The translations under genes were made by a program, and so were the position numbers. This document shows positions 1 to 9,108 of a DNA stretch of 59,203 nt, piece after piece. Source of the DNA: an uncultured Methylococcaceae bacterium (GTDB taxonomy: Bacteria > Pseudomonadota > Gammaproteobacteria > Methylococcales > Methylomonadaceae). The notes below the pieces were generated by a model. It saw nothing but the letters and a program-made list of their open reading frames with translations, did not search any database and had not been told where the DNA came from. Positions within the stretch are counted from its first letter, which is position 1. Each line of letters begins with the position of its first letter. The stretch lies in NCBI GenBank assembly GCA_903938485.1, contig CAJADF010000133.1, positions 1 through 59,203 on the forward strand, written 5' to 3'.

Positions 1-52
1 ATACTATCGACTAACAGCCACCATTATAGTGGCATATCACTTGCATAGCTAT

Positions 53-2284
53 TTATTTCCAAATACTAATGATATTGGTGAAGTCATCAGTCCAAGGTTT
101 CATATCAAAATACAGCGGCATTTTTTCCCAGTTTCCCAATTGGCTTACACTAAGTGGCGATAAGGTCTCTGGATTTTTTGCCATAACTACCCAGTCCGTA
201 GCCACTACTAAAGGCGGTGGATTCTGCGGTCTGTATTCCTGAATTAAGGCGGCTAGATGCATTTTTTCAGCATGAATTGATAGGACTTTTTTAAGTGCTA
301 AATGTCGATTTGTCATATGAAAAGCCAATATGCCATTTGGTTTTAATTTCTTAAAATAAATGTCTAAGGCTTCTTTAGTAATTAAGTGCGTTGGCACCGC
401 ATCTGAACTAAAGGCATCCATGATTAATAAATCAAATTGGCCATCAGTTTCTTTATCTATAGATAAGCGTGCATCACCAATTTGAATCTTAGGCTGATGG
501 GCGCAGAGTTTCATGTAAGTGAAATATTCAGGGTTACTGGCTATATCAACGACTAATGGGTCAATTTCATATAAAGTCCATTGTTGTGTGGCTTTTGCAT
601 AGCAATTTAAAGCGCCAGCTCCCAAGCCAACAACGCCTATGTTCCAATTTGCATTTTTGTTATCAAACTCTTTAAAAAATTGTCCGATAGGGCCAGGGCG
701 GCTGTAATAAGTTAAAGGTACTTGTTGCAAATCTTTTGGTAAACGTTGTGCGCCATGTTTAGTCGTGCCATGCACTAGTTCATGATAGGTTTCATCTTGA
801 TTATTTTCATATGTTAATACGCTTTCTCGTACGGCTAATACGCCAAAGAAAGTGCGTTCTTGGAAGAGTGTGTGGGATTCAAAGCCATGCAGACTCAAAG
901 ATAAGAAGATAACTGCACCGATTGTAAAGGCAAAGGCCACCGTTTTCTGTCTTAACGCAAAAGTGATAAAAGTAATAACGATGAGGCTGATAACGATAAT
1001 ATCAAAGTATTGTAGTAAGTCGTCTACGATAAAGTAAACACTGATGCCTATGGCAACGATTACTGTTGGGAAAAGGAATTGCAGTAGGATGCTTTTTGTA
1101 GAAATTGCGTTTATACGCGGGCGTAATAACAGGGCCGCAATAATCATTAATGGGTATTCATAGATACCATTAAAGATAAAAGGCGCGACAAAAGTATTAA
1201 ACATACCGCCCAACATGCCACCAAAAGACATGATGAGGTAAAAATTAGTTAAGTGTTGGGTGGCGGGTCTGTGTTTTGACAGTTCACCATGACATACCAT
1301 CACAGAGAAGAAAAATGCGATGACATGTAAGATTAAATATCCCCAGTAAGGTAGGTCGGCTGGGTTTATAAAAGCGTAGGTAATAAATGGAATGAAGACC
1401 AAGGGTTGTAAGCGGAGTATGACGGGGTGTATTGCATCATTCCATGAAGAAAAAACGATAATAAATGATAATAAATAGACGGTTAACGGAATAATCCATA
1501 GTAAAGGGACTGACGCTATGTCTGTACTAATAAAATTGGTTAAGCCGATTAAAAGACTAGAGGGCACGAAAGCTAAAGCTAACCAATACAGTTTTGTTAT
1601 TAGAGGTAATTTTTCTGCGCTTTGAGTGGGAGCTTCTTCGCTAACGGTGAGTGATTGTTTGCTTTTATAAAGTAAGAAAGCACAGCCTGCAATTAAAGTG
1701 CAAAGTAATAAATAGCCAAGACTCCAGTCTGTTTTTTGTGCGCTTAAGTCAATGTTGGGTTCAATTAAAAAAGGGTAGCTGATTAAGGCAATAAGGCTGC
1801 CCGCGTTACTAGCGGCGTATAAAAAATAAGGGTCATCACTGTCTTTGTGATCGAGACTGGCAAACCATTTTTGAATTAATGGTGAGGTAGTGGATACCAC
1901 AAATAAAGGCAAGCCTATGGCAATTAATAATATCCATACTATCCAAAGTGTTGGATTGCTCTCAGTGGGTGGAGTCGTATTTTCAGGTAAGGCTAATGGT
2001 AGGGCTAAACAGCTTAGCAGTATAACAAGGGTGTGTAATTGGATTTGTCTTACGGCTTTAAAGCGGGAAGAAATAGTGTGGGCGTATAGATATCCAAGAA
2101 ACAGAATAGTTTGGTAAAACACCATGCAGGTATTCCAAACTGCAGGTGAACCGCCTAGTAAGGGTAAGAGAATTTTTCCGAACAGAGGTTGCAGTACAAA
2201 CATTAGTGATGCACTGACAAATAATGTCCCTGTAAATAATAATGTCCAAGATAAACTTTGGTTGTTTTTTGCAGGGTGTGTCAT
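53..2284 (-). CDS. Membrane-fused spermidine synthase-like protein
   Basis: This 743-residue protein has an N-terminal half of about a dozen hydrophobic helices (roughly residues 10-470) followed by a soluble spermidine synthase-like Rossmann domain. The SAM-type glycine motif VGLGAGALNCYAK lies near residue 550, and YEIDPLVVDIA follows as the acidic second strand. It belongs to the family usually called fused MFS/spermidine synthase, whose true substrate is mostly unknown. It starts 18 bases after the fdsD stop codon on the same strand, so it is probably the last gene of the formate dehydrogenase transcript. Aminopropyl transfer is inferred from the fold only; it could be another SAM- or dcSAM-dependent enzyme. 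Confidence 0.85.
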   Translation of the reverse strand: MTHPAKNNQSLSWTLLFTGTLFVSASLMFVLQPLFGKILLPLLGGSPAVWNTCMVFYQTILFLGYLYAHTISSRFKAVRQIQLHTLVILLSCLALPLALPENTTPPTESNPTLWIVWILLIAIGLPLFVVSTTSPLIQKWFASLDHKDSDDPYFLYAASNAGSLIALISYPFLIEPNIDLSAQKTDWSLGYLLLCTLIAGCAFLLYKSKQSLTVSEEAPTQSAEKLPLITKLYWLALAFVPSSLLIGLTNFISTDIASVPLLWIIPLTVYLLSFIIVFSSWNDAIHPVILRLQPLVFIPFITYAFINPADLPYWGYLILHVIAFFFSVMVCHGELSKHRPATQHLTNFYLIMSFGGMLGGMFNTFVAPFIFNGIYEYPLMIIAALLLRPRINAISTKSILLQFLFPTVIVAIGISVYFIVDDLLQYFDIIVISLIVITFITFALRQKTVAFAFTIGAVIFLSLSLHGFESHTLFQERTFFGVLAVRESVLTYENNQDETYHELVHGTTKHGAQRLPKDLQQVPLTYYSRPGPIGQFFKEFDNKNANWNIGVVGLGAGALNCYAKATQQWTLYEIDPLVVDIASNPEYFTYMKLCAHQPKIQIGDARLSIDKETDGQFDLLIMDAFSSDAVPTHLITKEALDIYFKKLKPNGILAFHMTNRHLALKKVLSIHAEKMHLAALIQEYRPQNPPPLVVATDWVVMAKNPETLSPLSVSQLGNWEKMPLYFDMKPWTDDFTNIISIWK

Positions 2285-2302
2285 TATTTAAATTTGATTG
2301 TA

Positions 2303-2518
2303 TTAACCAAGTTTTGTAATAGCGCTTTTAACTAAGTCACTTAATTTTGAACCATCTTCTTTGTTGTAGCTAATGATGGCGTTACGCATTCTTGGATCCC
2401 AAGTTCTTACAATGTGATTTTTAATGCCATTTGCAGCCAATTCTTTATCACTTTCTGCATTAAAAAAATTACCAATATCATTGGCCATTCTAATTAGGAT
2501 ATCAATTTTATTGCTCAT
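2303..2518 (-). CDS. fdsD: NAD-dependent formate dehydrogenase, delta subunit
   Basis: This 71-residue protein matches the small FdsD family: an N-terminal segment with IRMANDIGNFF and a conserved middle with HIVRTWDPRMRNAI. FdsD contains no cofactor; in known Fds enzymes it is needed to obtain the active FdsABG complex, probably during molybdenum cofactor insertion together with FdhD. Its start codon overlaps the fdhD stop by four bases (ATGA-type overlap), which indicates translational coupling. Confidence 0.9.
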   Translation of the reverse strand: MSNKIDILIRMANDIGNFFNAESDKELAANGIKNHIVRTWDPRMRNAIISYNKEDGSKLSDLVKSAITKLG

Positions 2519-3351
2519 AATACATTGTTGTTGTGGGTTAAGCGATGAGGGTGAGTGTAAACCACATGTTGGTCACCCCTAGCAAAACCAATTAAGGTTA
2601 AATTCAATTCTTGGGCTAAGCGTATTGCTAAACCAGTGGGTGCTGAAATCGCTGCAAGTAAGTTTATCCCTACCCAAGCTGTTTTTTGCACCATCTCAAA
2701 ACTTGCCCGACTGGTCACTATGACAAAGCCTTTTGATAAATCTTTTTCGGTACGTAATAGACATCCAATGAGTTTATCAAGCGCATTGTGGCGCCCTACA
2801 TCTTCTCTTATATCAATAATGCCTTGCCCAGAGACTACCCACGCCGCCGCATGAACCGCACCTGTAATTTTATTAAGGTTTTGGTAGTTATTAAGCTCTG
2901 CAAAAGCATTATGTAAATCGGTAGATTTAACGCTTAAATCCCCGGTAACTTCACCTGGTTTGCGAATGGCTTGTTTTAAGGTACTTGCCCCACATAATCC
3001 ACATCCTGTGCGACCTGTTAAGTTTTTACCTTTATCTGACATGCATCGGAAGCGTTCTTCAGGAATTTTTAACTGCACTTCAATACCGTTAGATCGGTTA
3101 TAAACACGAGCCGATAATAATTCTTGAGGGCTTTTAATGATGCCTTCAGTAATGCTAAACCCTAAAGCGAATTCTTCAAGATTGGTGGGTGTGGCCAACA
3201 TAACAACATGGGGTATGCCATTATAAATTAAAGAAATCGGGACTTCTTCAGCAATATAGTCTAATTCACGGGTATGTTGAATACCCTTCCAGCGGTCTAC
3301 TGTTACTTCTTGATAACTAGGCCAGCCCAGATCTAATATGACTTCGTCCAT
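2515..3351 (-). CDS. fdhD: Formate dehydrogenase accessory sulfurtransferase FdhD
   Basis: FdhD passes sulfur from a cysteine desulfurase to the bis-MGD cofactor of formate dehydrogenase, which is required for activity. The 278-residue protein is of normal length. It carries the diagnostic GRTGCGLCGAS motif (near residues 112-122), whose CxxC cysteines are the sulfur carriers, and the later DVGRHNALDKLIG segment typical of the family. It sits between fdsA and fdsD in the formate dehydrogenase operon, the usual position in fds clusters. Confidence 0.95.
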   Translation of the reverse strand: MDEVILDLGWPSYQEVTVDRWKGIQHTRELDYIAEEVPISLIYNGIPHVVMLATPTNLEEFALGFSITEGIIKSPQELLSARVYNRSNGIEVQLKIPEERFRCMSDKGKNLTGRTGCGLCGASTLKQAIRKPGEVTGDLSVKSTDLHNAFAELNNYQNLNKITGAVHAAAWVVSGQGIIDIREDVGRHNALDKLIGCLLRTEKDLSKGFVIVTSRASFEMVQKTAWVGINLLAAISAPTGLAIRLAQELNLTLIGFARGDQHVVYTHPHRLTHNNNVL

Positions 3352-3426
3352 GATTTAATTCACCGTTCAACGCTATTGAGTTGAACGGTGCACGTTTTTG
3401 CAATATGTTTAGCAATGGCAAGGCCA

Positions 3427-6282
3427 TTAGCCATTGATAATGCCTTGTTCCAATAATTCGAGTTGAGTGTCAGTAAATTCCTGGTAGTTAGCTTGCCACT
3501 CAGAGGTTTGATTTACTTTACTGATTTGTACAGCCGTTACTTTATACTCAGGGCAGTTAGTCGCCCAGTCTGAGTTATCCGTTGTAATAACGTTTGCTCC
3601 CGATTCAGGGAAGTGGAAAGTAGTATAGACAACGCCAGGTTGAACTCTATCAGTCACTAAAGCACGCAATACAGTTTCACCGGTACGGCTCTTAATGCCT
3701 ACCCAATCATTTGTGTTGATGCCACGGTCTTCTGCGTCATGTGGATGAATTTCTAATACATCTTCAGAGTGCCATGCGTTGTTTTCAGTACGACGAGTTT
3801 GAGCACCCACGTTGTATTGCGACAATATACGACCAGTGGTTAGAATTAATGGATATTTACCATTAACGCGTTCACTGGTTGCCACAAACTCAGTTAACAT
3901 GAATAAGCCTTTGCCATTATCCCGCATAAAGGTTTCTTCGTGCATAATGGGCGTGCCTGTTGAGGCTTCATCGTAGCAAGGCCATTGAATACTACCCAAC
4001 TCATCAATTTTGTCATAGCTAACACCCGTAAAAGTAGGTGTTAAGCTAGCAATTTCAGCCATAATTTCTGATGGATGAGCATAGTTCATGGGATAACCTA
4101 AAGCATTAGATAGCATTTGAGTCACTTCCCAATCTGCATAGCCTGCTAAAGGCGTCATGACCTTACGAACGGGTGAAATACGACGTTCTGCGTTAGTAAA
4201 AGTACCGGTTTTTTCTAGGAATGAAGCGCCAGGTAAAAATACATGCGCGAATTTAGCCGTTTCATTTAAGAAGATATCTTGGACGATAACACATTCCATT
4301 GCCCGTAAAGCCGAATGAACATGTTGAATATCTGGGTCAGATTGGGCAATATCTTCACCTGCACAATAGAGACCCATAAAGCTTTTATCTAAAGCCGCAT
4401 CAAACATATTTGGGATACGTAAGCCGGGTTCAGAACTGAGTTCTGCATTCCAAGCACCTTCAAATAAGTTGTGAGTATCTACATCAGACACGTGACGATA
4501 GCCTGGGAACTCGTGGGGGAAAGAGCCCATATCACAAGAACCTTGTACGTTGTTTTGACCGCGTAATGGATTTACACCCACACCCACGCGACCTAAATTA
4601 CCCGTTGCCATCGCTAAGTTCGCAATACCAATAACCATAGTAGAACCTTGGCTATGTTCTGTTACCCCTAGACCATAATAGATAGCTGAGTTGTTAGCCG
4701 TTGCATACAATCTTGCCGCAGCTCTTAAGTCTGCAGCAGGAATACCCGTAATAGATTCTGTGTTTTCTGGAGAATGGCGAGTATCAGAAACAAAGGTACG
4801 CCATTTGTTGAATGACGCGACATCACAACGCTCATTAACAAACGCTTCATCGACTAGATTTTCTGAAACAATCACATGCGAAAAGGCATTAATAACAGCA
4901 ACGTTCGTGCTAGGACGTAGTTTTAAATGATAATTAGCGGTGACATGTGGTGAGTTTTTAACTAAATCTATCTCACGTGGATCAACAACGATCAGCTTAG
5001 CGCCTTGACGTAAGCGTTTTTTCATTTGTGAACCAAAAACAGGGTGACCATCAGTTGGGTTAGCACCAATCACAATGATAACGTCAGCTTGCATCACGGA
5101 ATCAAAGTCTTGAGTTCCTGAAGACTCACCAAAAGTTTGTTTTAATCCGTAACCTGTTGGCGAGTGACATACACGTGCGCAGGTATCTACGTTATTATTA
5201 CCAAAGCCAGCGCGAATCAGTTTTTGCATCACGTAAACTTCTTCGTTAGTACAACGCGATGAAGTGATGCCACCAATAGCATCTTTGCCATATTGTGTTT
5301 GGATGCGTTTTAATTCTGAAGCCGCATGATTAATCGCTTCTTCCCAACTTACTTCTTGCCACGCATCTTTAATGCTGGCTCGAATCATCGGTTTAGTAAT
5401 ACGATCTTTATGGGTTGCATAGCCAAATGCAAATCGACCTTTAACACAAGAATGACCGTGGTTCGCTTGGCCATTTTTGTTAGGTACCATGCGAATGACT
5501 TGTTCACCTTTCATTTCTGCTCTAAATGAACAACCTACACCACAATAGGCACAGGTAGTAACAATAGCATGTTCAGGTTGACCATGATCAATAACAGATT
5601 TTTCCATTAATGTGGCAGTAGGGCAGGCTTGTACACAAGCACCACACGACACACATTCAGAATCCATGAAGTCTTCGTTTTGGCCTGGCGATACTTTAGA
5701 GTCAAAGCCACGACCATCAATTGTTAAGGCGAAAGTGCCTTGGGTTTCTTCACAGGCTCTTACACAACGTGAACAAACAATACATTTACTTGGGTCAAAA
5801 CTGAAATAAGGGTTACTTTCGTCTTTTACAGCCTGTAAGTGCGTTTCAACAGGGTTATAACGTACTTCGCGTAAACCAACTGCTCCGGCCATATCTTGTA
5901 ATTCACAATCACCGTTTGCCGAACATGTTAAGCAATCTAACGGGTGATCAGAAATGTATAGTTCCATAACGCCACGGCGTACTTCCGCTAATTTTTGACT
6001 TTGTGTGGAAACTTTTAAGCCTTCACCACACGGTGTGGTACAAGAAGCTGGCATACCACGACCACCTTCAATTTGTACGATACATAAACGACAAGATCCA
6101 AACGGTTCCACACTATCAGTTGCACACAGTTTTGGGATATCAATACCGATAGAAGAGGCCGCTCGCATGATGGAGGTGCCTTCAGGAACGCTGACTTTAA
6201 AGCCATCGATCTCTAAATTAACTAATTTGGTTGAGGGGCTTGCTGGGGTGCCAAAATCTTTATCTTTATTGATACTCATCAT
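3427..6282 (-). CDS. fdsA: NAD-dependent formate dehydrogenase, alpha (molybdenum catalytic) subunit
   Basis: This is the catalytic subunit, which oxidises formate to CO2 at a molybdenum bis-MGD centre. Its 951 residues are normal for FdsA. In order it shows an N-terminal [2Fe-2S] ferredoxin domain (cysteines from about residue 53), the NuoG-type HPLDCLTC segment, two ferredoxin [4Fe-4S] motifs (CIVCSRCVRAC and CVSCGACVQAC) and the CAYCGVGC cluster that opens the molybdopterin domain. The active-site region reads CARVCHSPTGYG; the cysteine before HSPT is the Mo ligand, so this is a cysteine and not a selenocysteine enzyme. The C-terminal dinucleotide-binding domain includes LTTGRILSQYNVG. The enzyme is cytoplasmic and soluble. 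Confidence 0.96.
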   Translation of the reverse strand: MMSINKDKDFGTPASPSTKLVNLEIDGFKVSVPEGTSIMRAASSIGIDIPKLCATDSVEPFGSCRLCIVQIEGGRGMPASCTTPCGEGLKVSTQSQKLAEVRRGVMELYISDHPLDCLTCSANGDCELQDMAGAVGLREVRYNPVETHLQAVKDESNPYFSFDPSKCIVCSRCVRACEETQGTFALTIDGRGFDSKVSPGQNEDFMDSECVSCGACVQACPTATLMEKSVIDHGQPEHAIVTTCAYCGVGCSFRAEMKGEQVIRMVPNKNGQANHGHSCVKGRFAFGYATHKDRITKPMIRASIKDAWQEVSWEEAINHAASELKRIQTQYGKDAIGGITSSRCTNEEVYVMQKLIRAGFGNNNVDTCARVCHSPTGYGLKQTFGESSGTQDFDSVMQADVIIVIGANPTDGHPVFGSQMKKRLRQGAKLIVVDPREIDLVKNSPHVTANYHLKLRPSTNVAVINAFSHVIVSENLVDEAFVNERCDVASFNKWRTFVSDTRHSPENTESITGIPAADLRAAARLYATANNSAIYYGLGVTEHSQGSTMVIGIANLAMATGNLGRVGVGVNPLRGQNNVQGSCDMGSFPHEFPGYRHVSDVDTHNLFEGAWNAELSSEPGLRIPNMFDAALDKSFMGLYCAGEDIAQSDPDIQHVHSALRAMECVIVQDIFLNETAKFAHVFLPGASFLEKTGTFTNAERRISPVRKVMTPLAGYADWEVTQMLSNALGYPMNYAHPSEIMAEIASLTPTFTGVSYDKIDELGSIQWPCYDEASTGTPIMHEETFMRDNGKGLFMLTEFVATSERVNGKYPLILTTGRILSQYNVGAQTRRTENNAWHSEDVLEIHPHDAEDRGINTNDWVGIKSRTGETVLRALVTDRVQPGVVYTTFHFPESGANVITTDNSDWATNCPEYKVTAVQISKVNQTSEWQANYQEFTDTQLELLEQGIING

Positions 6283-6297
6283 TAATTCCTCGTGTCT

Positions 6298-7854
6298 TTA
6301 TACGGCTGTGTTAGCTTGATCATCAACACCGAAGTCTTTCGGAAAATGATTTAAAGCACTTAGTACAGGATAAGGCGTCATACCACCCAGAGCGCAAAGC
6401 GACCCGTTTAGTAGGGTGTTGCAAAGGTCACGCAGTAAAGGGATGTTTTTATCCAGCGCTTGACCAGCAATAATTTCGTCCATGACTTCGTAGCCCCGCG
6501 TTGAACCAATGCGGCAAGGCGTACATTTACCACAAGATTCAGCGGCACAAAATTCCATGTTATAACGGGCTAACTCTGCCATGTTAGCTGTGTCATCAAA
6601 TGCTACAACACCACCATGACCTAAAACGGTCCAATTGGCAGCAAAAGCTTCATAGTCTAAGGGCGTGTCAAATTGAGATTCAGGTAAATACGAGCCTAAC
6701 GGTCCGCCCACTTGTACGGCTTTGATGGGCCGACCCGTTGCAGAGCCACCACCAAAATCATAGAGTAACTCGCGTAAGGTCATCCCGAAGGCAACTTCAA
6801 CTAAGCCTGTGTGTTTAAGATTTCCAGCCAGTTGCAGAGGGAGTGTTCCACGTGATCTACCCATACCAAAGTCACGGTAATAATCACCGCCTTTATCTAA
6901 GATGATAGGTACAGACGCTAATGAAATAACGTTATTAACAACCGTAGGTTTACCAAACAAACCACTGATGGCGGGTAGTGGCGGTTTAAAACGCACTAAG
7001 CCACGTTTACCTTCTAAGCTCTCCATAAGAGAAGTTTCTTCGCCACAAACATAAGCTCCAGCGCCTAAACGAACTTCTAGGTTAAAAGTTTTTCCACTGC
7101 CTTGAATGTTGTCTCCTAAATATCCTGCAGCGTAGGCTTTTTCAATGGCAGTATTTAGGGCAATGTGTGCATGGGGATATTCAACGCGTAGATAGATGTA
7201 ACCTTGTGTTGCGCCGACTGCGATACCCGCGATAGTCATACCTTCTATTAGAACAAACGGGTCACTTTCCATAACCATTCGGTCAGAGAATGTGCCTGAA
7301 TCGCCTTCATCAGCATTACAAATAATATATTTTTGTTCTGAGGGAGTGTTAAGAACGGTGTTCCATTTAATACCTGTAGGGAATGCAGCTCCACCACGCC
7401 CACGTAAGCCAGAGTCTGTTACAGCTTTTACGATGTCAGTTTGTGATGCTTTGAGTGCGTTACCTAGACCGTTATAACCATCGTGCTTGATGTAGTCTTC
7501 TAAGCTAATGGGGTCTGTAATACCAATGCGCGCAAAAGTTAAACGTTGTTGTTTTCTTAGATAGTCAATTTCTTCAGTTAATCCAAGGTAGAGAGGATGA
7601 GCGCCGCCATTAATAAAGTCTGCTTCAAAAAGACTAGTGACATCTTTTACTTCTACAGGGCCATAAGCTATTCTGCCAGCCTGTGTTAAAACTTCAACAA
7701 GTGGTTCAAGCCAGTAAAGACCGCGCGAGCCGTTACGGACTAAATTAATACTAATGTTACGTTTTTGGGCTTCTTGACTAATCGCTTTAGCAACACGATC
7801 AGCGCCAATTGATACAGCAGTAGAGTCGCATGGGACGTAAATCGTTATGCTCAT
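6298..7854 (-). CDS. fdsB: NAD-dependent formate dehydrogenase, beta (FMN/NADH) subunit
   Basis: This NuoF-like subunit (518 residues) passes electrons to NAD+. An N-terminal thioredoxin-like domain (about residues 1-115) has lost the cluster cysteines, as is normal for FdsB. The NuoF part carries the FMN site [13 protein letters not shown] (about residue 155), the NADH-binding region with [12 protein letters not shown], and the [4Fe-4S] motif [10 protein letters not shown] with the further cysteine in SLCALGG. It overlaps fdsG by four bases and is followed 15 bases later by fdsA, giving the classic fdsGBA order. Confidence 0.95.
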   Translation of the reverse strand: MSITIYVPCDSTAVSIGADRVAKAISQEAQKRNISINLVRNGSRGLYWLEPLVEVLTQAGRIAYGPVEVKDVTSLFEADFINGGAHPLYLGLTEEIDYLRKQQRLTFARIGITDPISLEDYIKHDGYNGLGNALKASQTDIVKAVTDSGLRGRGGAAFPTGIKWNTVLNTPSEQKYIICNADEGDSGTFSDRMVMESDPFVLIEGMTIAGIAVGATQGYIYLRVEYPHAHIALNTAIEKAYAAGYLGDNIQGSGKTFNLEVRLGAGAYVCGEETSLMESLEGKRGLVRFKPPLPAISGLFGKPTVVNNVISLASVPIILDKGGDYYRDFGMGRSRGTLPLQLAGNLKHTGLVEVAFGMTLRELLYDFGGGSATGRPIKAVQVGGPLGSYLPESQFDTPLDYEAFAANWTVLGHGGVVAFDDTANMAELARYNMEFCAAESCGKCTPCRIGSTRGYEVMDEIIAGQALDKNIPLLRDLCNTLLNGSLCALGGMTPYPVLSALNHFPKDFGVDDQANTAV

Positions 7855-8327
7855 GCGATTTCCTCGGCTTGATTTATAATATTTTCAAAATTTTCTGCTG
7901 TCACACGACCGTATATCTCATGGTCAATCTGCATTGCAGGAGAACATGCACAGTTGCCTAAGCAATAAACAGGCTCTAATGAGAATTTCCCATCTGCTGT
8001 TGTTTCATGATAATCGATTCCTAGAGACGCTTTAACATGTGCTTCTAATTTTTTTCCACCCATAGCTTGGCATGATTCTGCTCTACATAAGTGAATAGTC
8101 TGTTTGCCCGGAGCAGTGTCACGAAAGTAGTGATAGAAGCTAATTACACCGTGAACTTCCGCACGAGAAAGATGTAATGCTTTAGCTATTGCTGGAACGC
8201 TATCGGCAGGGACATAACCTAATTGATCTTGAACTGCATGTAAAATAGGTAATAATGCGCCTGGTTTATCCTTAAGTGCAGTGATGATGTCTTGCACTAT
8301 CGTTTCCATTGTGTTCAATTCAGTCAT
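7851..8327 (-). CDS. fdsG: NAD-dependent formate dehydrogenase, gamma ([2Fe-2S]) subunit
   Basis: This 158-residue NuoE-like thioredoxin-fold subunit is the first gene of the operon. It carries one [2Fe-2S] cluster held by four cysteines: CRAESC in the middle and CLGNC further on, followed by the family signature CSPAMQID. It works with FdsB in electron transfer from the molybdenum centre to NAD+. An AGAG-type ribosome-binding site lies just before the ATG. Confidence 0.94.
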   Translation of the reverse strand: MTELNTMETIVQDIITALKDKPGALLPILHAVQDQLGYVPADSVPAIAKALHLSRAEVHGVISFYHYFRDTAPGKQTIHLCRAESCQAMGGKKLEAHVKASLGIDYHETTADGKFSLEPVYCLGNCACSPAMQIDHEIYGRVTAENFENIINQAEEIA

Positions 8328-8399
8328 TCTCTTATCTCAACGCCGATTTTGTTTGCAAAAGTGGCACGTATCCCTAGTGCTACCTTAAAAATATCGCCT

Positions 8400-8428
8400 A
8401 GCATAGCACAAGAAAATTTATGTGTAAA
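8400..8428 (-). promoter_or_regulatory. Candidate promoter of the fds operon
   Basis: On the minus strand, TTTACA (-35) and TATGCT (-10) are separated by exactly 17 bases, and a TG dinucleotide stands just before the -10. The first codon of fdsG lies about 70 bases downstream. The rest of the 8328-8674 gap shows only the csp terminator. This is a pattern match with no activity evidence. Confidence 0.45.
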
Positions 8429-8633
8429 AGACACAATGTGTACGTTTTATTACAAACAGTAGATAAATAAACGGCTTGATAAATCATTTCATTTTAGGAA
8501 ATAAATAGATTAATGTTGCGTATCTAATGTTGTAAAAAGTTTACTTTGTGTTTAATTATTAAGTTTTATATACGACTTTATTTTAGATTAGCAAGCGATT
8601 AAAGCTGAGTAATTTGAGGCGTTGTATCGAGGA

Positions 8634-8667
8634 AAATCTTTAGCCTTATGATTAAGGCTAAAGATTT
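8634..8667 (-). terminator. Rho-independent terminator of the cold-shock gene
   Basis: A perfect 15-base inverted repeat (arms 8634-8648 and 8653-8667) with a four-base loop lies seven bases after the csp stop. Read on the minus strand it is followed by a short T run. It separates csp from the fds operon. Confidence 0.8.
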
Positions 8668-8674
8668 GATAGCA

Positions 8675-8875
8675 TTAGATGATTGTTACTTCTTCTGCTT
8701 GAGGTCCTTTTTGACCTTGAGTAACAGTAAACTGTACTTTTTGGCCTTCATCTAGAGATTTAAAACCTGAACTGTTGATATTACGAAAATGTACAAAAAC
8801 GTCAGGGCCATTCTCTTGTTGAATGAAACCAAAACCTTTTTCCGCATTAAACCATTTAACTGTACCAGTTGTCAT
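8675..8875 (-). CDS. Cold-shock family RNA/DNA-binding protein
   Basis: This 66-residue single CSD (OB-fold) protein binds single-stranded RNA or DNA and acts as an RNA chaperone. Both nucleic-acid motifs are present: RNP1-type KGFGFI at residues 13-18 and RNP2-type VFVHF at about 26-30. The gene stands alone: an AGGA ribosome-binding site precedes its ATG and a strong hairpin follows it. Which Csp paralogue it is cannot be told from the sequence. Confidence 0.95.
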   Translation of the reverse strand: MTTGTVKWFNAEKGFGFIQQENGPDVFVHFRNINSSGFKSLDEGQKVQFTVTQGQKGPQAEEVTII

Positions 8876-9108
8876 TGTTTAGTCCTGTATTATGTAAGTA
8901 AGCCTTAATAGGCGGTAGCGCTGGGAAATTTAAGAATTACTTATGATAAGCAGGACGAGCAAGTTGATAACAACTTCGTAAAGATAAGCATAACGGTAAA
9001 ACTATTTTCAAGCTAAGTGGATTCTATAATTATGATTCGCTAAAGTCAATAATTATAAATAGCGATTTTTGACAGATTTAGTTGTTGTTTATAAATTGAT
9101 AATTAAGG
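8876..9108 (-). other. Long upstream region of the cold-shock gene
   Basis: No gene is visible in these 233 bases between csp and the end of ubiB. The part next to csp is a plausible long 5' leader, as in other csp genes, but no cold-box sequence could be assigned with confidence. A nine-base AT-rich inverted repeat (9025-9033 with 9049-9057) lies near the ubiB end. Confidence 0.3.

Noticed and set aside
1-52. Possible gene at the left edge
   Set aside because: Only 52 bases lie before the end of the spermidine synthase-like gene; a four-base CCAC/GTGG repeat is too weak to call a terminator.
5326-5529. Selenocysteine or alternative frame in the fdsA region
   Set aside because: The Mo-ligand position is an ordinary cysteine codon and the main frame has no internal TGA.
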